From the NCBI RefSeq assembly GCF_021311115.1, contig NZ_JAJTNP010000005.1, forward strand, positions 186,001 to 250,000: DNA of 64,000 bases, written 5' to 3'. Source of the stretch: Chryseobacterium gwangjuense (GTDB lineage Bacteria; Bacteroidota; Bacteroidia; Flavobacteriales; Weeksellaceae). Shown here one piece after another: positions 24,137-33,390 of this stretch (the stretch's first letter is position 1; the number at the start of each line of letters is the position of its first letter). Both the position numbers and the translations under genes were made by a program. Under the pieces are notes generated by a model. That model was not told the origin of the DNA and searched no databases. It saw only the letters and a list, made by a program, of their open reading frames with translations.

Positions 24137-25372
24137 TTATTCTCTAATTTCTAAATCCTTTTTATCCTTAATCAGCCAAGGAACAATAAAATAAAAGGCG
24201 ATGGCAATAAAGGTCGCCAAAATTCCCGTTCCGATCCACAATGTAGTAAATCCGAATTTCTCGGCAATTAAGGTTCCTAGATATGGAGTAATGATAAATG
24301 CAATGGAAAATGAAATTCCATTCAGTCCCATATAAGCGCCTTTATTATTTTCTCCGGATCTCAACGCTGTAATTGTAGACATAAAAGGTAATGTCCAGAT
24401 TTCACCGATACAAAGGATCGTCATTGAAATTATCAACGTAACCATACTATAATCAAACGCCATCATTGCATAAGAAAATCCACAGATAAAAGTTCCTAAA
24501 AGCATTGTAATAGCTAAATTAAAATACTTTTCAGCAATTTGTACGAATCCCATTTCAAGCAAAACAATTAAAAAGCCGCTGTAACCTAAAATATATCCGA
24601 TATTCTGCTGGCTCAATTTTGCCGTATCTTTATAAAATATAGTTAACGTACTGAATAACTGAAAGAAACAGATAGAGAACAGCATACAAAAGAAACAGTA
24701 AATCAGGAATTTACCATCACGATACGGCGAATTTTCTTTTTTTATTTCAATTGCTTCTTTTACCTTTTTCGCTTTCAGTTTGGCAAGTTTATTACGTTTT
24801 CTAAAAAATATAATATAGAGAATTCCCGCTGACAAAGCTGCAAAAGCATTCGTAAAAAATAAAAACTCATACGAAATAGCAGATAAAATACCTCCTAAAG
24901 CAGGACCTATGGAAAACCCTAAATTAACCGCCATTCGGTTTAATGAAAATGCTCTTGTAATATTTTCAGGTTTTGCATATTTTGTAATAGCCACCGAGTT
25001 TGCAGGACGAAACGCATCACTTACAATACTCTGCAGTAAAATAATTGTTGCTACTCCAACTTCTGTTTTGAAAATAGGAATTAAGCAAAACAAAGGAACG
25101 CTCAATAGCAAACTGATGTACTGAACCTTATATTCTCCAATTTTATCTGTAATATAACCTCCCAACCACGATCCTATTACTGATCCTATTCCAAAAAAGC
25201 TGAGAACAATTCCCGTATTTTCTATACTGAATTTCAAATGATCGGTCATATAAACTCCCAAAAAAGGAAGTACCATTGAGCCTGCACGATTGATAAGCAT
25301 TACCAGTGCAAGCATCCAGCTTTCGTTCGAAAGCCCTTTGAATGAGTTGGTATATAAATGTATAATTTTCAC
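24137..25372 (-). CDS. MFS transporter
   Basis: A 411-residue major facilitator protein with 12 predicted helices. The cytosolic loop between helices 2 and 3 is GGYITDKIGEYKVQY, a motif A; the opening of the protein, YTNSFKGLSNESWMLALVMLINRAGSMV, is typical of the flavobacterial MFS drug-efflux-like group. Substrate unknown. I use GTG at 25372 because it starts the conserved opening; the only longer alternative, TTG at 25414, lies within the poly-T end of the glnS terminator. No adjacent regulator is seen. Confidence 0.8.
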   Translation of the reverse strand: MKIIHLYTNSFKGLSNESWMLALVMLINRAGSMVLPFLGVYMTDHLKFSIENTGIVLSFFGIGSVIGSWLGGYITDKIGEYKVQYISLLLSVPLFCLIPIFKTEVGVATIILLQSIVSDAFRPANSVAITKYAKPENITRAFSLNRMAVNLGFSIGPALGGILSAISYEFLFFTNAFAALSAGILYIIFFRKRNKLAKLKAKKVKEAIEIKKENSPYRDGKFLIYCFFCMLFSICFFQLFSTLTIFYKDTAKLSQQNIGYILGYSGFLIVLLEMGFVQIAEKYFNLAITMLLGTFICGFSYAMMAFDYSMVTLIISMTILCIGEIWTLPFMSTITALRSGENNKGAYMGLNGISFSIAFIITPYLGTLIAEKFGFTTLWIGTGILATFIAIAFYFIVPWLIKDKKDLEIRE

Positions 25373-25411
25373 AATTTCTAATATTTTTTTATGATTTGAT
25401 GATGTTTTAAA

Positions 25412-25443
25412 CAAAAAACAGGACTTAAAAAATTAAGCCCTGT
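25412..25443 (-). terminator. Intrinsic terminator of glnS
   Basis: ACAGGACTTAA (25418-25428) pairs with TTAAGCCCTGT (25433-25443) with one non-Watson-Crick position; on the minus strand the stem is followed by a T7 run (25412-25418). Confidence 0.75.
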
Positions 25444-25469
25444 CTCATTTATACTATATAAATAAATTT

Positions 25470-27143
25470 TTACTCCGGCTTATAAGAGTCTTTTAAGGTC
25501 ACAGTTCTATTGAACACAAAATTTGTATCCGTAGAATCCTGATCCTTCGTGAAATAGCCAATTCTCTGGAATTGAAGAGGTTCTCCAACTGCCACATCTT
25601 TTAAGCTAGGTTCAGCAAATCCTTGAATTGTTGTTACCGATTCCGGATTAATGAAGTTTAGGAAGTCTACATCTTTTTCAGCATCAGGCTGTTCCACAGT
25701 GAATAATTTCTCGTAATTTCTTACTTCCACAGAAATCGCGTGTTTCGCAGAAACCCAGTGAATAGTCCCTTTTACTTTTCTCAGACTTTCCTCAGTTCCG
25801 CTTCCAGACTTAGATTTTTCATCATAAGTAGCGTAAATTGTTGTGATGTTTCCATTTTCGTCCTTCTCTACTCTTTCACCTTTAATAATGTAAGCAGATT
25901 TTAAACGAACTTCACCTCCTAATCTCAATCTAAAGAACTTATTTCCAGCCTCTTCCTTAAAATCTTCACGCTCAATATATAATTCTCTAGAGAACGGAAT
26001 TTCTCTTGTTCCTGCATCTTCCTGTTCATTATTATTTTCTGTAGTTAGCCATTCTTCCTGCCCTTCCGGATAGTTTTCAATGACTAATTTAATAGGATCT
26101 ACAACGGCCATTACACGTTTCGCAACTTTATTCAAATCCTCACGAACGCAGAAATCCAATAACTGAATTTCAATTAAATTTTCTCTTTTTGCAACCCCAA
26201 CTTTATCAATAAAATTTCTGATTGCATTGGCTGTAAAGCCTTTCCTTCTCATTCCGGAAATCGTAGGCATCCTTGGATCATCCCAACCATTCACTACATT
26301 TTCAGCAATCAGCCTTTGTAGTTTTCTTTTGGAAGTAATCATATAGGAAACATTCATCCTTGCAAATTCTCTTTGCTTGTTTTTCACCTTACCTTCTTCA
26401 TATACCTGATCTAAATACCAGTTATACAATGGTCTGTGGTTTTCAAACTCTAAAGAACATAGTGAGTGCGAAATTTGTTCGATATAATCAGATTCACCAT
26501 GAGCCCAATCGTACATAGGATATATCTTCCATGCCGTTCCTGTTCTGTGGTGAGGCTTATTCAAAATTCTGTACATAACAGGGTCACGCATATTCATATT
26601 TGGCGAAACCATATCAATTTTTGCACGAAGAGACATTGAACCACTTTCAAATTCCCCGTTTTTCATCCTTTCGAATAAGTCTAAAGATTCTTCAACAGGG
26701 CGATTTCTGAACGGAGATTCAATTCCCGGTTCTGCAGGATTTTTTCTTTGCTCAGTAATCACTTCAGACGGTTGCTCATCTACATAAGCTTTTCCTTCTT
26801 TAATTAACTGAACCGCCCAATCGTAAAGTTGCTGGAAGTAATCGGATGCGTACAAAACTTTATCCCATTTGAAACCTAACCATTCAACGTCTTTCATAAT
26901 AGAATCTACGAATTCCTGTTCTTCTTTCTCAGGATTCGTATCGTCGAAACGAAGGTTTACGGGAGCATTGTATTTTTCACCCAAACCGAAGTTGATGCAG
27001 ATCGCTTTTGTATGACCTACATGCAGATAACCGTTTGGTTCAGGCGGAAAACGGAAACGGATCTGATCATTTTTCAGACCGTTTGCCAAATCATCTTCGA
27101 TAATTTGCTCAATAAAATTGAGTGATTTTTTTTCTTCTTCCAT
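25470..27143 (-). CDS. glnS: Glutaminyl-tRNA synthetase
   Basis: A 557-residue class I aminoacyl-tRNA synthetase. The HIGH motif is HVGH at 41-44 in FPPEPNGYLHVGHTKA, and the KMSKS-type motif is in SYMITSKRKLQRL, a GlnRS-like variation. The C-terminal part (about 340-550) is the anticodon-binding beta-barrel pair. It charges tRNA-Gln directly; the presence of GlnRS rather than the GatCAB route fits flavobacteria. It is a single gene with its own terminator. Confidence 0.95.
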   Translation of the reverse strand: MEEEKKSLNFIEQIIEDDLANGLKNDQIRFRFPPEPNGYLHVGHTKAICINFGLGEKYNAPVNLRFDDTNPEKEEQEFVDSIMKDVEWLGFKWDKVLYASDYFQQLYDWAVQLIKEGKAYVDEQPSEVITEQRKNPAEPGIESPFRNRPVEESLDLFERMKNGEFESGSMSLRAKIDMVSPNMNMRDPVMYRILNKPHHRTGTAWKIYPMYDWAHGESDYIEQISHSLCSLEFENHRPLYNWYLDQVYEEGKVKNKQREFARMNVSYMITSKRKLQRLIAENVVNGWDDPRMPTISGMRRKGFTANAIRNFIDKVGVAKRENLIEIQLLDFCVREDLNKVAKRVMAVVDPIKLVIENYPEGQEEWLTTENNNEQEDAGTREIPFSRELYIEREDFKEEAGNKFFRLRLGGEVRLKSAYIIKGERVEKDENGNITTIYATYDEKSKSGSGTEESLRKVKGTIHWVSAKHAISVEVRNYEKLFTVEQPDAEKDVDFLNFINPESVTTIQGFAEPSLKDVAVGEPLQFQRIGYFTKDQDSTDTNFVFNRTVTLKDSYKPE

Positions 27144-27293
27144 TAAATTCGCTTTAAGATGTCGAATACTACGACAATTTGCAAATTTAAGAAAATTTAA
27201 GGGGTAAAAAAAATAGATCGTCTTTACATGAAACTTAAAAAACTCACCAATTTGTTACTTTTTTTCATATTATAGATAAAAAACGTCAAATAA

Positions 27294-27326
27294 TTGATAA
27301 AGTAAAGATTTTTAATGTTATTTTTG
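27294..27326 (+). promoter_or_regulatory. Predicted promoter of a small-peptide or sRNA unit
   Basis: TTG at 27294-27296 and TATTTTTG at 27319-27326 with a 22-base spacer lie in the 345-base gap between glnS and menC, both on the minus strand. A start near 27333 would give a 52-base leader to the frame at 27385. Confidence 0.5.
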
Positions 27327-27384
27327 TAGCAGACTAATAACACTAACGAGGTAGTAAAATTTTTAAAAAAAATATCACTATACC

Positions 27385-27462
27385 ATGAAAAAAGTAAAAT
27401 CCATATTCTCAGACTTTGTTAATTATATCAAAAAAGTCATTTTTGTAGAAAATGTAGTTTGA
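27385..27462 (+). CDS. Possible 25-residue basic amphipathic peptide
   Basis: ATG at 27385 to TGA at 27460-27462 gives 25 residues starting MKKVKSIFSDFVNYIKK and ending FVENVV, net positive and amphipathic. It is the only ORF downstream of a good promoter in a gap between two minus-strand genes, and the frame is followed directly by a T9 run. A small stem CATTTT...AAAATG lies just before it, so this may be a weak terminator. I do not recognise the peptide; the unit could equally encode a small RNA. It resembles the 461-523 unit in layout but not in sequence. Confidence 0.4.
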   Translation: MKKVKSIFSDFVNYIKKVIFVENVV

Positions 27463-27488
27463 TTTTTTTTTGTGAACTTTTTAGGTGT

Positions 27489-28493
27489 TTAAATTCTAAA
27501 GTAAAGCTCTTCTCCTTTAAGTTCTAACTGAGTAGCAAAGTTATTAGTAAACAATCCACCAGTACCTAAACCTTGTGGCATTTTATTATTTTTGATAAAT
27601 GTATACTGAGCAATGGCATTCAGTCCGATATTACTTTCTAATGCCGAGGTAATCCACCAACCGATATTTAGTTGTTCAGCAAGAGAAATCCACTCATCAC
27701 AACCTTCAAAACCACCCACTAAAGCAGGTTTCAAGATAATATATTGTGGTTTTATGGTTTCCAGTAATTTTTTCTTTTCGCTGAAATCAATAATTCCTAT
27801 TAACTCTTCATCCAAAGCAATCGGAGTCGGAGTTTCAGCACACAATTCTGCCATTTCGCTCCAGTTTCCAGCTTTAATAGGCTGTTCAATAGAATGGATA
27901 TTTAGATCTGCCAATTGCTGTAAAACGGTTTTCGCTTCTTCTTTAGTAAATCCGCCATTGGCATCAACGCGAAGCTCTAATCTTTCTTTTGAAAATTTTT
28001 GTCTTAATTTTTGGAGAACTTCATGCTCAGATTTCCAATTGACCCCTATTTTTAATTTAATACAATGAAATCCCTTTTCCAGTTTATCCTGAATCTGTTC
28101 TTCCATATAATGAATATCTCCCATCCAAATCAACCCGTTGATAGTAATCGGAGTTTTCCCAGCTGTAAAATCACTTGGAAAATAGAGATTCTCTCCATGT
28201 TTTAGATTGGAGACAGCTTGCTCATATCCAAACCAAATAGAAGGAAATAATTTTAATTTTGTTTTTAGAAATTCAGAATCTTTATTAATATTTTCACAAA
28301 GCCATTGCAGCTTTTCTTCATACTCCGGTTTGTCATCGAAGCTCAATCCTCTGAAAATTGCACATTCCCCTATTCCTTTTTTCCCGTTTTCAGAAATTTC
28401 CAGAATAAAGGTTTCCTTTTCATACAAAACGCCGCGAGATGTTCCACTCGGGCGTTTGAATTCTAATAAATATCTTGAATATTTTGCTGTCAT
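27489..28493 (-). CDS. menC: o-Succinylbenzoate synthase (enolase superfamily)
   Basis: A 334-residue enolase-superfamily enzyme of the muconate-lactonising subgroup. Catalytic lysine pair KLK at 146-148, metal ligands D177 (VDANG), E203 (IEQP) and D228 (LDEE), and acceptor K255 (ILKP) are all present, with TSALESNIGLNAIAQ near the C-terminus as in MenC. It dehydrates SHCHC to o-succinylbenzoate in menaquinone synthesis; dipeptide epimerases are a close alternative but lack the SALES-type end. The start overlaps the stop of fbp by one base, so the two are co-translated, an unexpected pairing. Confidence 0.87.
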   Translation of the reverse strand: MTAKYSRYLLEFKRPSGTSRGVLYEKETFILEISENGKKGIGECAIFRGLSFDDKPEYEEKLQWLCENINKDSEFLKTKLKLFPSIWFGYEQAVSNLKHGENLYFPSDFTAGKTPITINGLIWMGDIHYMEEQIQDKLEKGFHCIKLKIGVNWKSEHEVLQKLRQKFSKERLELRVDANGGFTKEEAKTVLQQLADLNIHSIEQPIKAGNWSEMAELCAETPTPIALDEELIGIIDFSEKKKLLETIKPQYIILKPALVGGFEGCDEWISLAEQLNIGWWITSALESNIGLNAIAQYTFIKNNKMPQGLGTGGLFTNNFATQLELKGEELYFRI

Positions 28494-29509
28494 TATTTTA
28501 CGCTATCAATTCGCATAAATTCTTCTGCTTTTTCTACCATTTCGATACTTCCGCAGAAAAAAGGAATTCTTTGATGTAATTCTGTCGGTTCAATTTCTAA
28601 AATTCTTCTGAAGCCGTCTGTCGCTTTACCACCCGCTTGTTCAGCCAGGAAAGACATTGGATTACATTCATATAGCAATCTCAACTTTCCGTTTGGAGCT
28701 TGTGAATAAGATGGATAAATATAAATTCCACCTTTTAGCATATTTCTATGGAAATCAGCCACCAATGAACCAATATATCTTGAAGTATAAGGTCTGTCCC
28801 CTTCTTCCATCTGACAATATTTAAGGTAGTTTTTTACACCTTGAGGGAATTTGATATAATTTCCTTCATTAATAGAATAAATTTTACCTGTTTTTGGAAA
28901 CTGCATATTTGGATGAGAAAGGTAATAAGTACCCAAAGACGGATCTAATGTAAATCCGTTCACTCCATTTCCGGTAGTATACACAATCATTGTTGAAGAA
29001 CCATAGATTACATAACCTGCTGCAATCTGATTAACTCCTTTTTGTAAAAAGTCTTCCAGCTGAACCGGAGTTCCTGGTTCCGTAACTCTTCTGTAAATTG
29101 AAAAAATTGTTCCCACTGAAACATTGACATCAATATTTGAAGAACCGTCTAAAGGATCAATCAGTACAACATATTTACTCAAATGTCCGTTTTCTCCGCA
29201 TTTAATATCAATAAAATCATCATTTTCCTCTGAAGCAATCCCACAAACAACCTCTCTTTGAGACAAAGCCGTAATAAAAATCTCATTGGCAATCACATCC
29301 AGCTTCTGTTGTTCTTCACCCTGAACATTTTGGTTTCCGGCAGCACCTGTAATATCTACAATTCCTGCTTTGTTTACTTCTCTGTTTACCACTTTTGAAG
29401 CCAATCTTATTGCGCTTAGAAGACGGGAAAACTCCCCTGTAGAATACTGAAAATCTTCCTGTTTATCAATAAGAAACTCTCCTAAAGTCTGTAATGGTTG
29501 CTCTGACAT
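28493..29509 (-). CDS. fbp: Fructose-1,6-bisphosphatase, class I
   Basis: A 338-residue class I fructose-1,6-bisphosphatase. Metal and substrate motifs are [27 protein letters not shown], with the D-P-L-D-G-S-S core, plus EENDD near residue 90 and the C-terminal [15 protein letters not shown]. It runs gluconeogenesis. I use ATG at 29509, which gives [13 protein letters not shown]; the frame extends 19 codons further upstream, but that part is low in complexity and lies over T-rich sequence. It is the first gene of a two-gene unit with menC. Confidence 0.93.
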   Translation of the reverse strand: MSEQPLQTLGEFLIDKQEDFQYSTGEFSRLLSAIRLASKVVNREVNKAGIVDITGAAGNQNVQGEEQQKLDVIANEIFITALSQREVVCGIASEENDDFIDIKCGENGHLSKYVVLIDPLDGSSNIDVNVSVGTIFSIYRRVTEPGTPVQLEDFLQKGVNQIAAGYVIYGSSTMIVYTTGNGVNGFTLDPSLGTYYLSHPNMQFPKTGKIYSINEGNYIKFPQGVKNYLKYCQMEEGDRPYTSRYIGSLVADFHRNMLKGGIYIYPSYSQAPNGKLRLLYECNPMSFLAEQAGGKATDGFRRILEIEPTELHQRIPFFCGSIEMVEKAEEFMRIDSVK

Positions 29510-29823
29510 ATTTTTCTTTTTACGTTTTCCCCAAATTTCGTAAAATTTATCGCAATTAAAAAACATTCTTAATAAAAGACATTAAATACTGTTTATCAAT
29601 ATAATACAAAAAAAATTTCACCATTAACAAAAAAATCTATCCCAAAAAATTCTCCCGTTTTATTGAAGCAATACGAAAAGTTGACTCTAATTTATGATTT
29701 TAATAAAATCTTAAGCCTATCCGATAATCAGGCTATTTCATATCTCGCTGTAAATTTATAATTTTGACACCCGTAAAAAACTCTCATAAATTTTTATCTA
29801 ACAATTTTATTATTAACAATTTA
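29510..29823. other. Intergenic region between fbp and aspartate kinase
   Basis: This 314-base divergent gap holds no ORF of note. On the plus strand TAATTTTG (29759-29766) matches the -7 box about 57 bases before the kinase ATG, with no clear TTG at the right distance. Near 29713-29733 AGCCT and AGGCT form a weak 5-base stem. I see no riboswitch-like conserved fold by eye. Confidence 0.5.
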
Positions 29824-31062
29824 ATGAAAATTTTCAAGTTTGGTGGAGCATCAGTAAAGGATGCCGAAAGTGTGAAAAATGTATCTATGGTCTTAGAAAG
29901 CCAGGGGTTTGCAAAATGTTTGCTGGTAATTTCAGCAATGGGCAAAACAACTAATGAACTGGAAAAAGTTGTAGAACTTTATTTCAAGAAGGACAACTAT
30001 CAAACGGAAATTGAAAAGATAAAACTAAAACACATTGAGATTGCTGAAGGTTTATTTCCTGAAGGTCATGCTGTTTTTGCAGAAATCAATTTATTTTTTG
30101 ATGATATAGATTCTTTTTTAAGAAGAAATAAATCGCCAAACTACAGTTTTGTTTACGATCAGGTAGTGAGCTGTGGAGAAATGATTTCTACAAAAATCGT
30201 AAGTGAATATTTAAACGAAATTCAGTTTACCAACCAATGGTTGGATGCCAGAGACTATGTAAAAACAGACAATTCTTACAGAGAAGGAATTGTAGACTGG
30301 GCAAAAACTGAAGAATTCATTTCTCATCTGAATAAAGAAATGTGCTATGTAACTCAGGGTTTCATTGGCTCTGATGAAAACAACTTCACGGTAACATTAG
30401 GAAGAGAGGGTTCGGATTACTCTGCCGCAATCTTTGCCTACTGCTTAAATGCAGATGCAATGACAATCTGGAAAGATGTTCCCGGAGTAATGACCGGTGA
30501 CCCAAGAAAATTTCAGGATGTAACTTTGCTTTCCAATATATCTTATGAAGAAGCCATAGAAATGGCTTATTATGGAGCAAGCGTTATTCACCCGAAAACA
30601 TTGCAGCCACTTCAGCAAAAAAATATTCCTTTCTATGTAAAATCTTTCGTAGATCCTACAAAAGAAGGAACAAAGGTGGGAGCATCTGAACAAAATCAAC
30701 ACGAAGAATCTTATATATTAAAAGAAAATCAAACTTTATTGAAAATCTCTACCAGAGACTTCTCTTTTATTGCAGAAGATCATATGAGTTTAATTTTCGG
30801 ATATTTATCTAAATATAAAATCAAAGTTTCATTGATGCAGAATTCGGCAATTTCACTAGCTTTATGTTTGGAAGACAAATTTAATACTATTGATGAGCTT
30901 AATAACGAACTGCAAAAAGTATTTGAAACAGAAGTTGTAAAAAATGTATCTTTATTTACCGTAAGAAATGCGAAGATGGGGAACATTGATAAATTCTACC
31001 AAGAAAAAAGTGTATTATTGGAGCAGATTTCGAAGAATACACTTCAAATGGTAACAAAATAA
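29824..31062 (+). CDS. lysC: Aspartate kinase
   Basis: A 412-residue monofunctional aspartokinase. KFGGASVKDAESVKN (a KFGG-type start with Ala in place of the usual Thr) is followed by GREGSDYSAAIFA and a GVMTGDPRKF phosphate-binding region, with GASVIHPKTLQP before the regulatory part. The C-terminus (about 300-412) is the ACT-domain region. It makes aspartyl phosphate for the threonine, methionine and lysine families. I chose ATG at 29824; the frame 20 codons longer begins in the promoter region. The OlsF-like gene follows 22 bases downstream. Confidence 0.9.
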   Translation: MKIFKFGGASVKDAESVKNVSMVLESQGFAKCLLVISAMGKTTNELEKVVELYFKKDNYQTEIEKIKLKHIEIAEGLFPEGHAVFAEINLFFDDIDSFLRRNKSPNYSFVYDQVVSCGEMISTKIVSEYLNEIQFTNQWLDARDYVKTDNSYREGIVDWAKTEEFISHLNKEMCYVTQGFIGSDENNFTVTLGREGSDYSAAIFAYCLNADAMTIWKDVPGVMTGDPRKFQDVTLLSNISYEEAIEMAYYGASVIHPKTLQPLQQKNIPFYVKSFVDPTKEGTKVGASEQNQHEESYILKENQTLLKISTRDFSFIAEDHMSLIFGYLSKYKIKVSLMQNSAISLALCLEDKFNTIDELNNELQKVFETEVVKNVSLFTVRNAKMGNIDKFYQEKSVLLEQISKNTLQMVTK

Positions 31063-31084
31063 CACAAATTGCATCGAAACACAC

Positions 31085-32926
31085 ATGAGTTTAATATCGA
31101 AAAACGATTTGATAAAAGCTTCCGGCTTAAATAAAATGGGATTTCTAAAGAATCCTATTGCTGCTGCAGTAATGAGCATTGCAAAAATAAATGAAGTCAA
31201 TAAATTATATGACAAACTAAAAGATAAGGAAGATAAAGACTTTTTCGATTCATTTGTAAGAGAAAGAAATCTAAGCTATATTGCTTTTGAAGAGGATTTG
31301 GCAAAAATTCCGAAGACGGGTCCGTTTATCTTGGTATCTAATCATCCACTGGGTGCAATAGACGGGATTTTAATGTGCAAAATCTTATCAGAAGTCCGTC
31401 CGGATTTTAAGGTGATGGGTAATTTCCTTTTGGAAAAAATCAAACCTATGGAACCATATGTGATTTCTGTAAATCCTTTTGAAAACAGAAAAGACGCTTA
31501 CAGCAGCTCATCCGGAATGCGCGAAACATTAAAGCATTTACAAAACGGCGGTTGTATAGGTATTTTCCCTGCAGGAGAAGTTTCGAATAAGAACAATCCT
31601 TACGGTGAAATTCTAGATAAAGAATGGGAAAAACCGGCATTAAAGCTTATTAAAATGGCGAAAGTTCCGGTAGTTCCTATGTATTTTCATGCGAAAAACA
31701 GCAGGCTTTTTTATCAGGTTGCAAAACTTCATCCAAGTTTACAAACATTGATGCTTCCTGCAGAAATGATGAATGATAGAGAAAAACCTATCAGAATCAG
31801 AATTGGAAGACCCATCACTGTAAAAGCAATGGATGATATGGAAACCACCGAGGAATTGGGAGAATTCTTAAAACGTAAGGTTTATATGATGAAATCTTAC
31901 TACGAAAAAAGAAAATCTTTGGCCCAAAGTATTAATCTTCAAAATTTATCGGTAAAATTCCCTTTACTCAGAGAAGAAAATATCGTTCAGAATATCATCG
32001 ACGAAACTCCGAAAGAAGACATTCTTAAAGACATCAGTAAACTGAAAGGCACAGACAAAATGTTTTTCAGTAACGGAAATTATGAAGTATATTTTACTTC
32101 CTATGAAGAAATCCCTTCTATTATGAGGGAAATCGGGCGTCAGAGAGAACTTACGTTCCGCGCAGTTGGTGAAGGAAGTAACCTCCCTTTTGATTTAGAT
32201 GAATACGACAAACATTATCATCACCTTTTCCTTTGGGACAATGCTGAAGAAAAACTGGTAGGATCTTACCGAATGGCTTTAGGGAAAGACGTCATGAAAA
32301 AATTCGGGATAAAAGGGTTTTACACCAGTTCTTTGTTTGAATTTGAGCAGGACATCCACCCTTTCTTCAAAAAAGTGATTGAAATGGGACGTGCTTATAT
32401 CTGTCAGGAATATCAGCAGAAACCACTTCCGCTTTTCCTTTTATGGCGAGGAATTGTACATGTCTGCTTAAGAAACCCGGATCATAAATTTTTGATGGGA
32501 GGTGTAAGTATTTCCAATAAGTTTTCTGAGTTTTCAAAATCTTTGATGATTGAGTTCATGCGTTCAAACTATTATGATTCTGCTGTAGCTCAATACATTA
32601 CCCCAAGAAACGAATATAAAGTAAAGCTCAGAGATAGAGATAAGAATCTTTTCTTTGATGAAATGGAATCTGATCTGAACAAATTAGATAAAATCATCGA
32701 TGATTTAGAACCGGAACTTAGATTACCTGTTTTAATCAAAAAATATATCAAGCAAAACGCAAAAGTGATTGCCTTCAATGTAGATCCCAACTTCAATGAT
32801 GCCATTGATGGATTGATGTACATTCGAATCAGTGATCTTCCTGAAAACACGATAAAGCCTGTATTAGAGGAAATGAGCGAGCAAATAAGGAAAGAACAGG
32901 AAAATAATTCGGCTGAAAATCAATAG
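31085..32926 (+). CDS. Bifunctional PlsC-GNAT amino-lipid synthase (OlsF-like)
   Basis: A 613-residue fusion. Residues about 75-280 are a PlsC-type O-acyltransferase: SNHPLGAIDG (H87, D93) and the FPAGEVS block at 161-167. Residues about 330-560 are a GNAT-like N-acyltransferase of the ornithine-lipid type (LTFRAVGEGSNLPFDLDEYDKHYHHLFLWD, MGRAYICQEYQQKPLPLFLLWRGI). This is the order of OlsF, described in Flavobacterium johnsoniae and Serratia, which makes ornithine lipids; related Bacteroides enzymes make glycine lipids, so the amino acid is not certain. It is likely membrane-associated. It sits downstream of aspartate kinase, with no clear link. Confidence 0.85.
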   Translation: MSLISKNDLIKASGLNKMGFLKNPIAAAVMSIAKINEVNKLYDKLKDKEDKDFFDSFVRERNLSYIAFEEDLAKIPKTGPFILVSNHPLGAIDGILMCKILSEVRPDFKVMGNFLLEKIKPMEPYVISVNPFENRKDAYSSSSGMRETLKHLQNGGCIGIFPAGEVSNKNNPYGEILDKEWEKPALKLIKMAKVPVVPMYFHAKNSRLFYQVAKLHPSLQTLMLPAEMMNDREKPIRIRIGRPITVKAMDDMETTEELGEFLKRKVYMMKSYYEKRKSLAQSINLQNLSVKFPLLREENIVQNIIDETPKEDILKDISKLKGTDKMFFSNGNYEVYFTSYEEIPSIMREIGRQRELTFRAVGEGSNLPFDLDEYDKHYHHLFLWDNAEEKLVGSYRMALGKDVMKKFGIKGFYTSSLFEFEQDIHPFFKKVIEMGRAYICQEYQQKPLPLFLLWRGIVHVCLRNPDHKFLMGGVSISNKFSEFSKSLMIEFMRSNYYDSAVAQYITPRNEYKVKLRDRDKNLFFDEMESDLNKLDKIIDDLEPELRLPVLIKKYIKQNAKVIAFNVDPNFNDAIDGLMYIRISDLPENTIKPVLEEMSEQIRKEQENNSAENQ

Positions 32927-32962
32927 GTTTTTAAGTTTTGTTAAAAAAAGTAGGATGAATAC

Positions 32963-32993
32963 TTGTTTCATATACCAAAACTTACTACTTTTG
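32963..32993 (+). promoter_or_regulatory. Promoter of tRNA-Phe copy 1
   Basis: TTG at 32963-32965 and TACTTTTG at 32986-32993, 20 bases apart, 31 bases before the mature tRNA. The same spacing recurs at copy 2. Confidence 0.75.
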
Positions 32994-33024
32994 CATCACT
33001 TTAAAACAACGAAGTAAAAAGAAT

Positions 33025-33097
33025 GGTTTCTTAGCTCAGTTGGTAGAGCAATGGATTGAAAATCCATGTGTCCCTGGTTCGATTCCTGGAGAAACCA
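33025..33097 (+). tRNA. tRNA-Phe (GAA), copy 1
   Basis: 73 bases with acceptor GGTTTCT paired with AGAAACC, D-arm AGTTGGTA, anticodon stem ATGGA/TCCAT with loop TTGAAAA (anticodon GAA at 33058-33060) and T-arm CCTGG/TTCGATT/CCTGG. CCA is not encoded. Identical to copy 2, 190 bases downstream. Confidence 0.97.
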
Positions 33098-33101
33098 CTT
33101 A

Positions 33102-33131
33102 AAAACCACCTGTAAAAAGGTGGTTTTCTTT
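33102..33131 (+). terminator. Terminator of tRNA-Phe copy 1
   Basis: AAAACCACC (33102-33110) pairs with GGTGGTTTT (33119-33127), followed by a T-rich stretch. The hairpin is only 5 bases after the tRNA. Confidence 0.75.
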
Positions 33132-33154
33132 TCAAAACTGTTTTAAAATAAAAT

Positions 33155-33185
33155 TTGCAGGATTTAATAATTATTATTACTTTTG
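33155..33185 (+). promoter_or_regulatory. Promoter of tRNA-Phe copy 2
   Basis: TTG at 33155-33157 and TACTTTTG at 33178-33185 with a 20-base spacer, the same layout as copy 1. Confidence 0.75.
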
Positions 33186-33214
33186 CACCACTTCAAAAAC
33201 GAAGTAAAACCAAT

Positions 33215-33287
33215 GGTTTCTTAGCTCAGTTGGTAGAGCAATGGATTGAAAATCCATGTGTCCCTGGTTCGATTCCTGGAGAAACCA
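33215..33287 (+). tRNA. tRNA-Phe (GAA), copy 2
   Basis: Identical in sequence to the copy at 33025-33097; anticodon GAA at 33248-33250. It is 190 bases downstream and has its own promoter and terminator. CCA is not encoded. Confidence 0.97.
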
Positions 33288-33290
33288 CTT

Positions 33291-33319
33291 AAAACCATCT
33301 CAATTGAGATGGTTTTTTT
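33291..33319 (+). terminator. Terminator of tRNA-Phe copy 2
   Basis: AAAACCATCTCAA runs straight into its own complement (33291-33316) and then T7. The palindrome differs in sequence from the hairpin of copy 1. Confidence 0.75.
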
Positions 33320-33390
33320 GTTTTTAAACTGAGTCAGTTTACATTCATTTAAAAATAAGTATCTTCGCTTCTTTAAATTTCAGATTGAAA

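Noticed and set aside
25373..25414. TTG start at 25414 for the MFS transporter
   Set aside because: It lies in the T run of the glnS terminator; GTG at 25372 begins the conserved opening.
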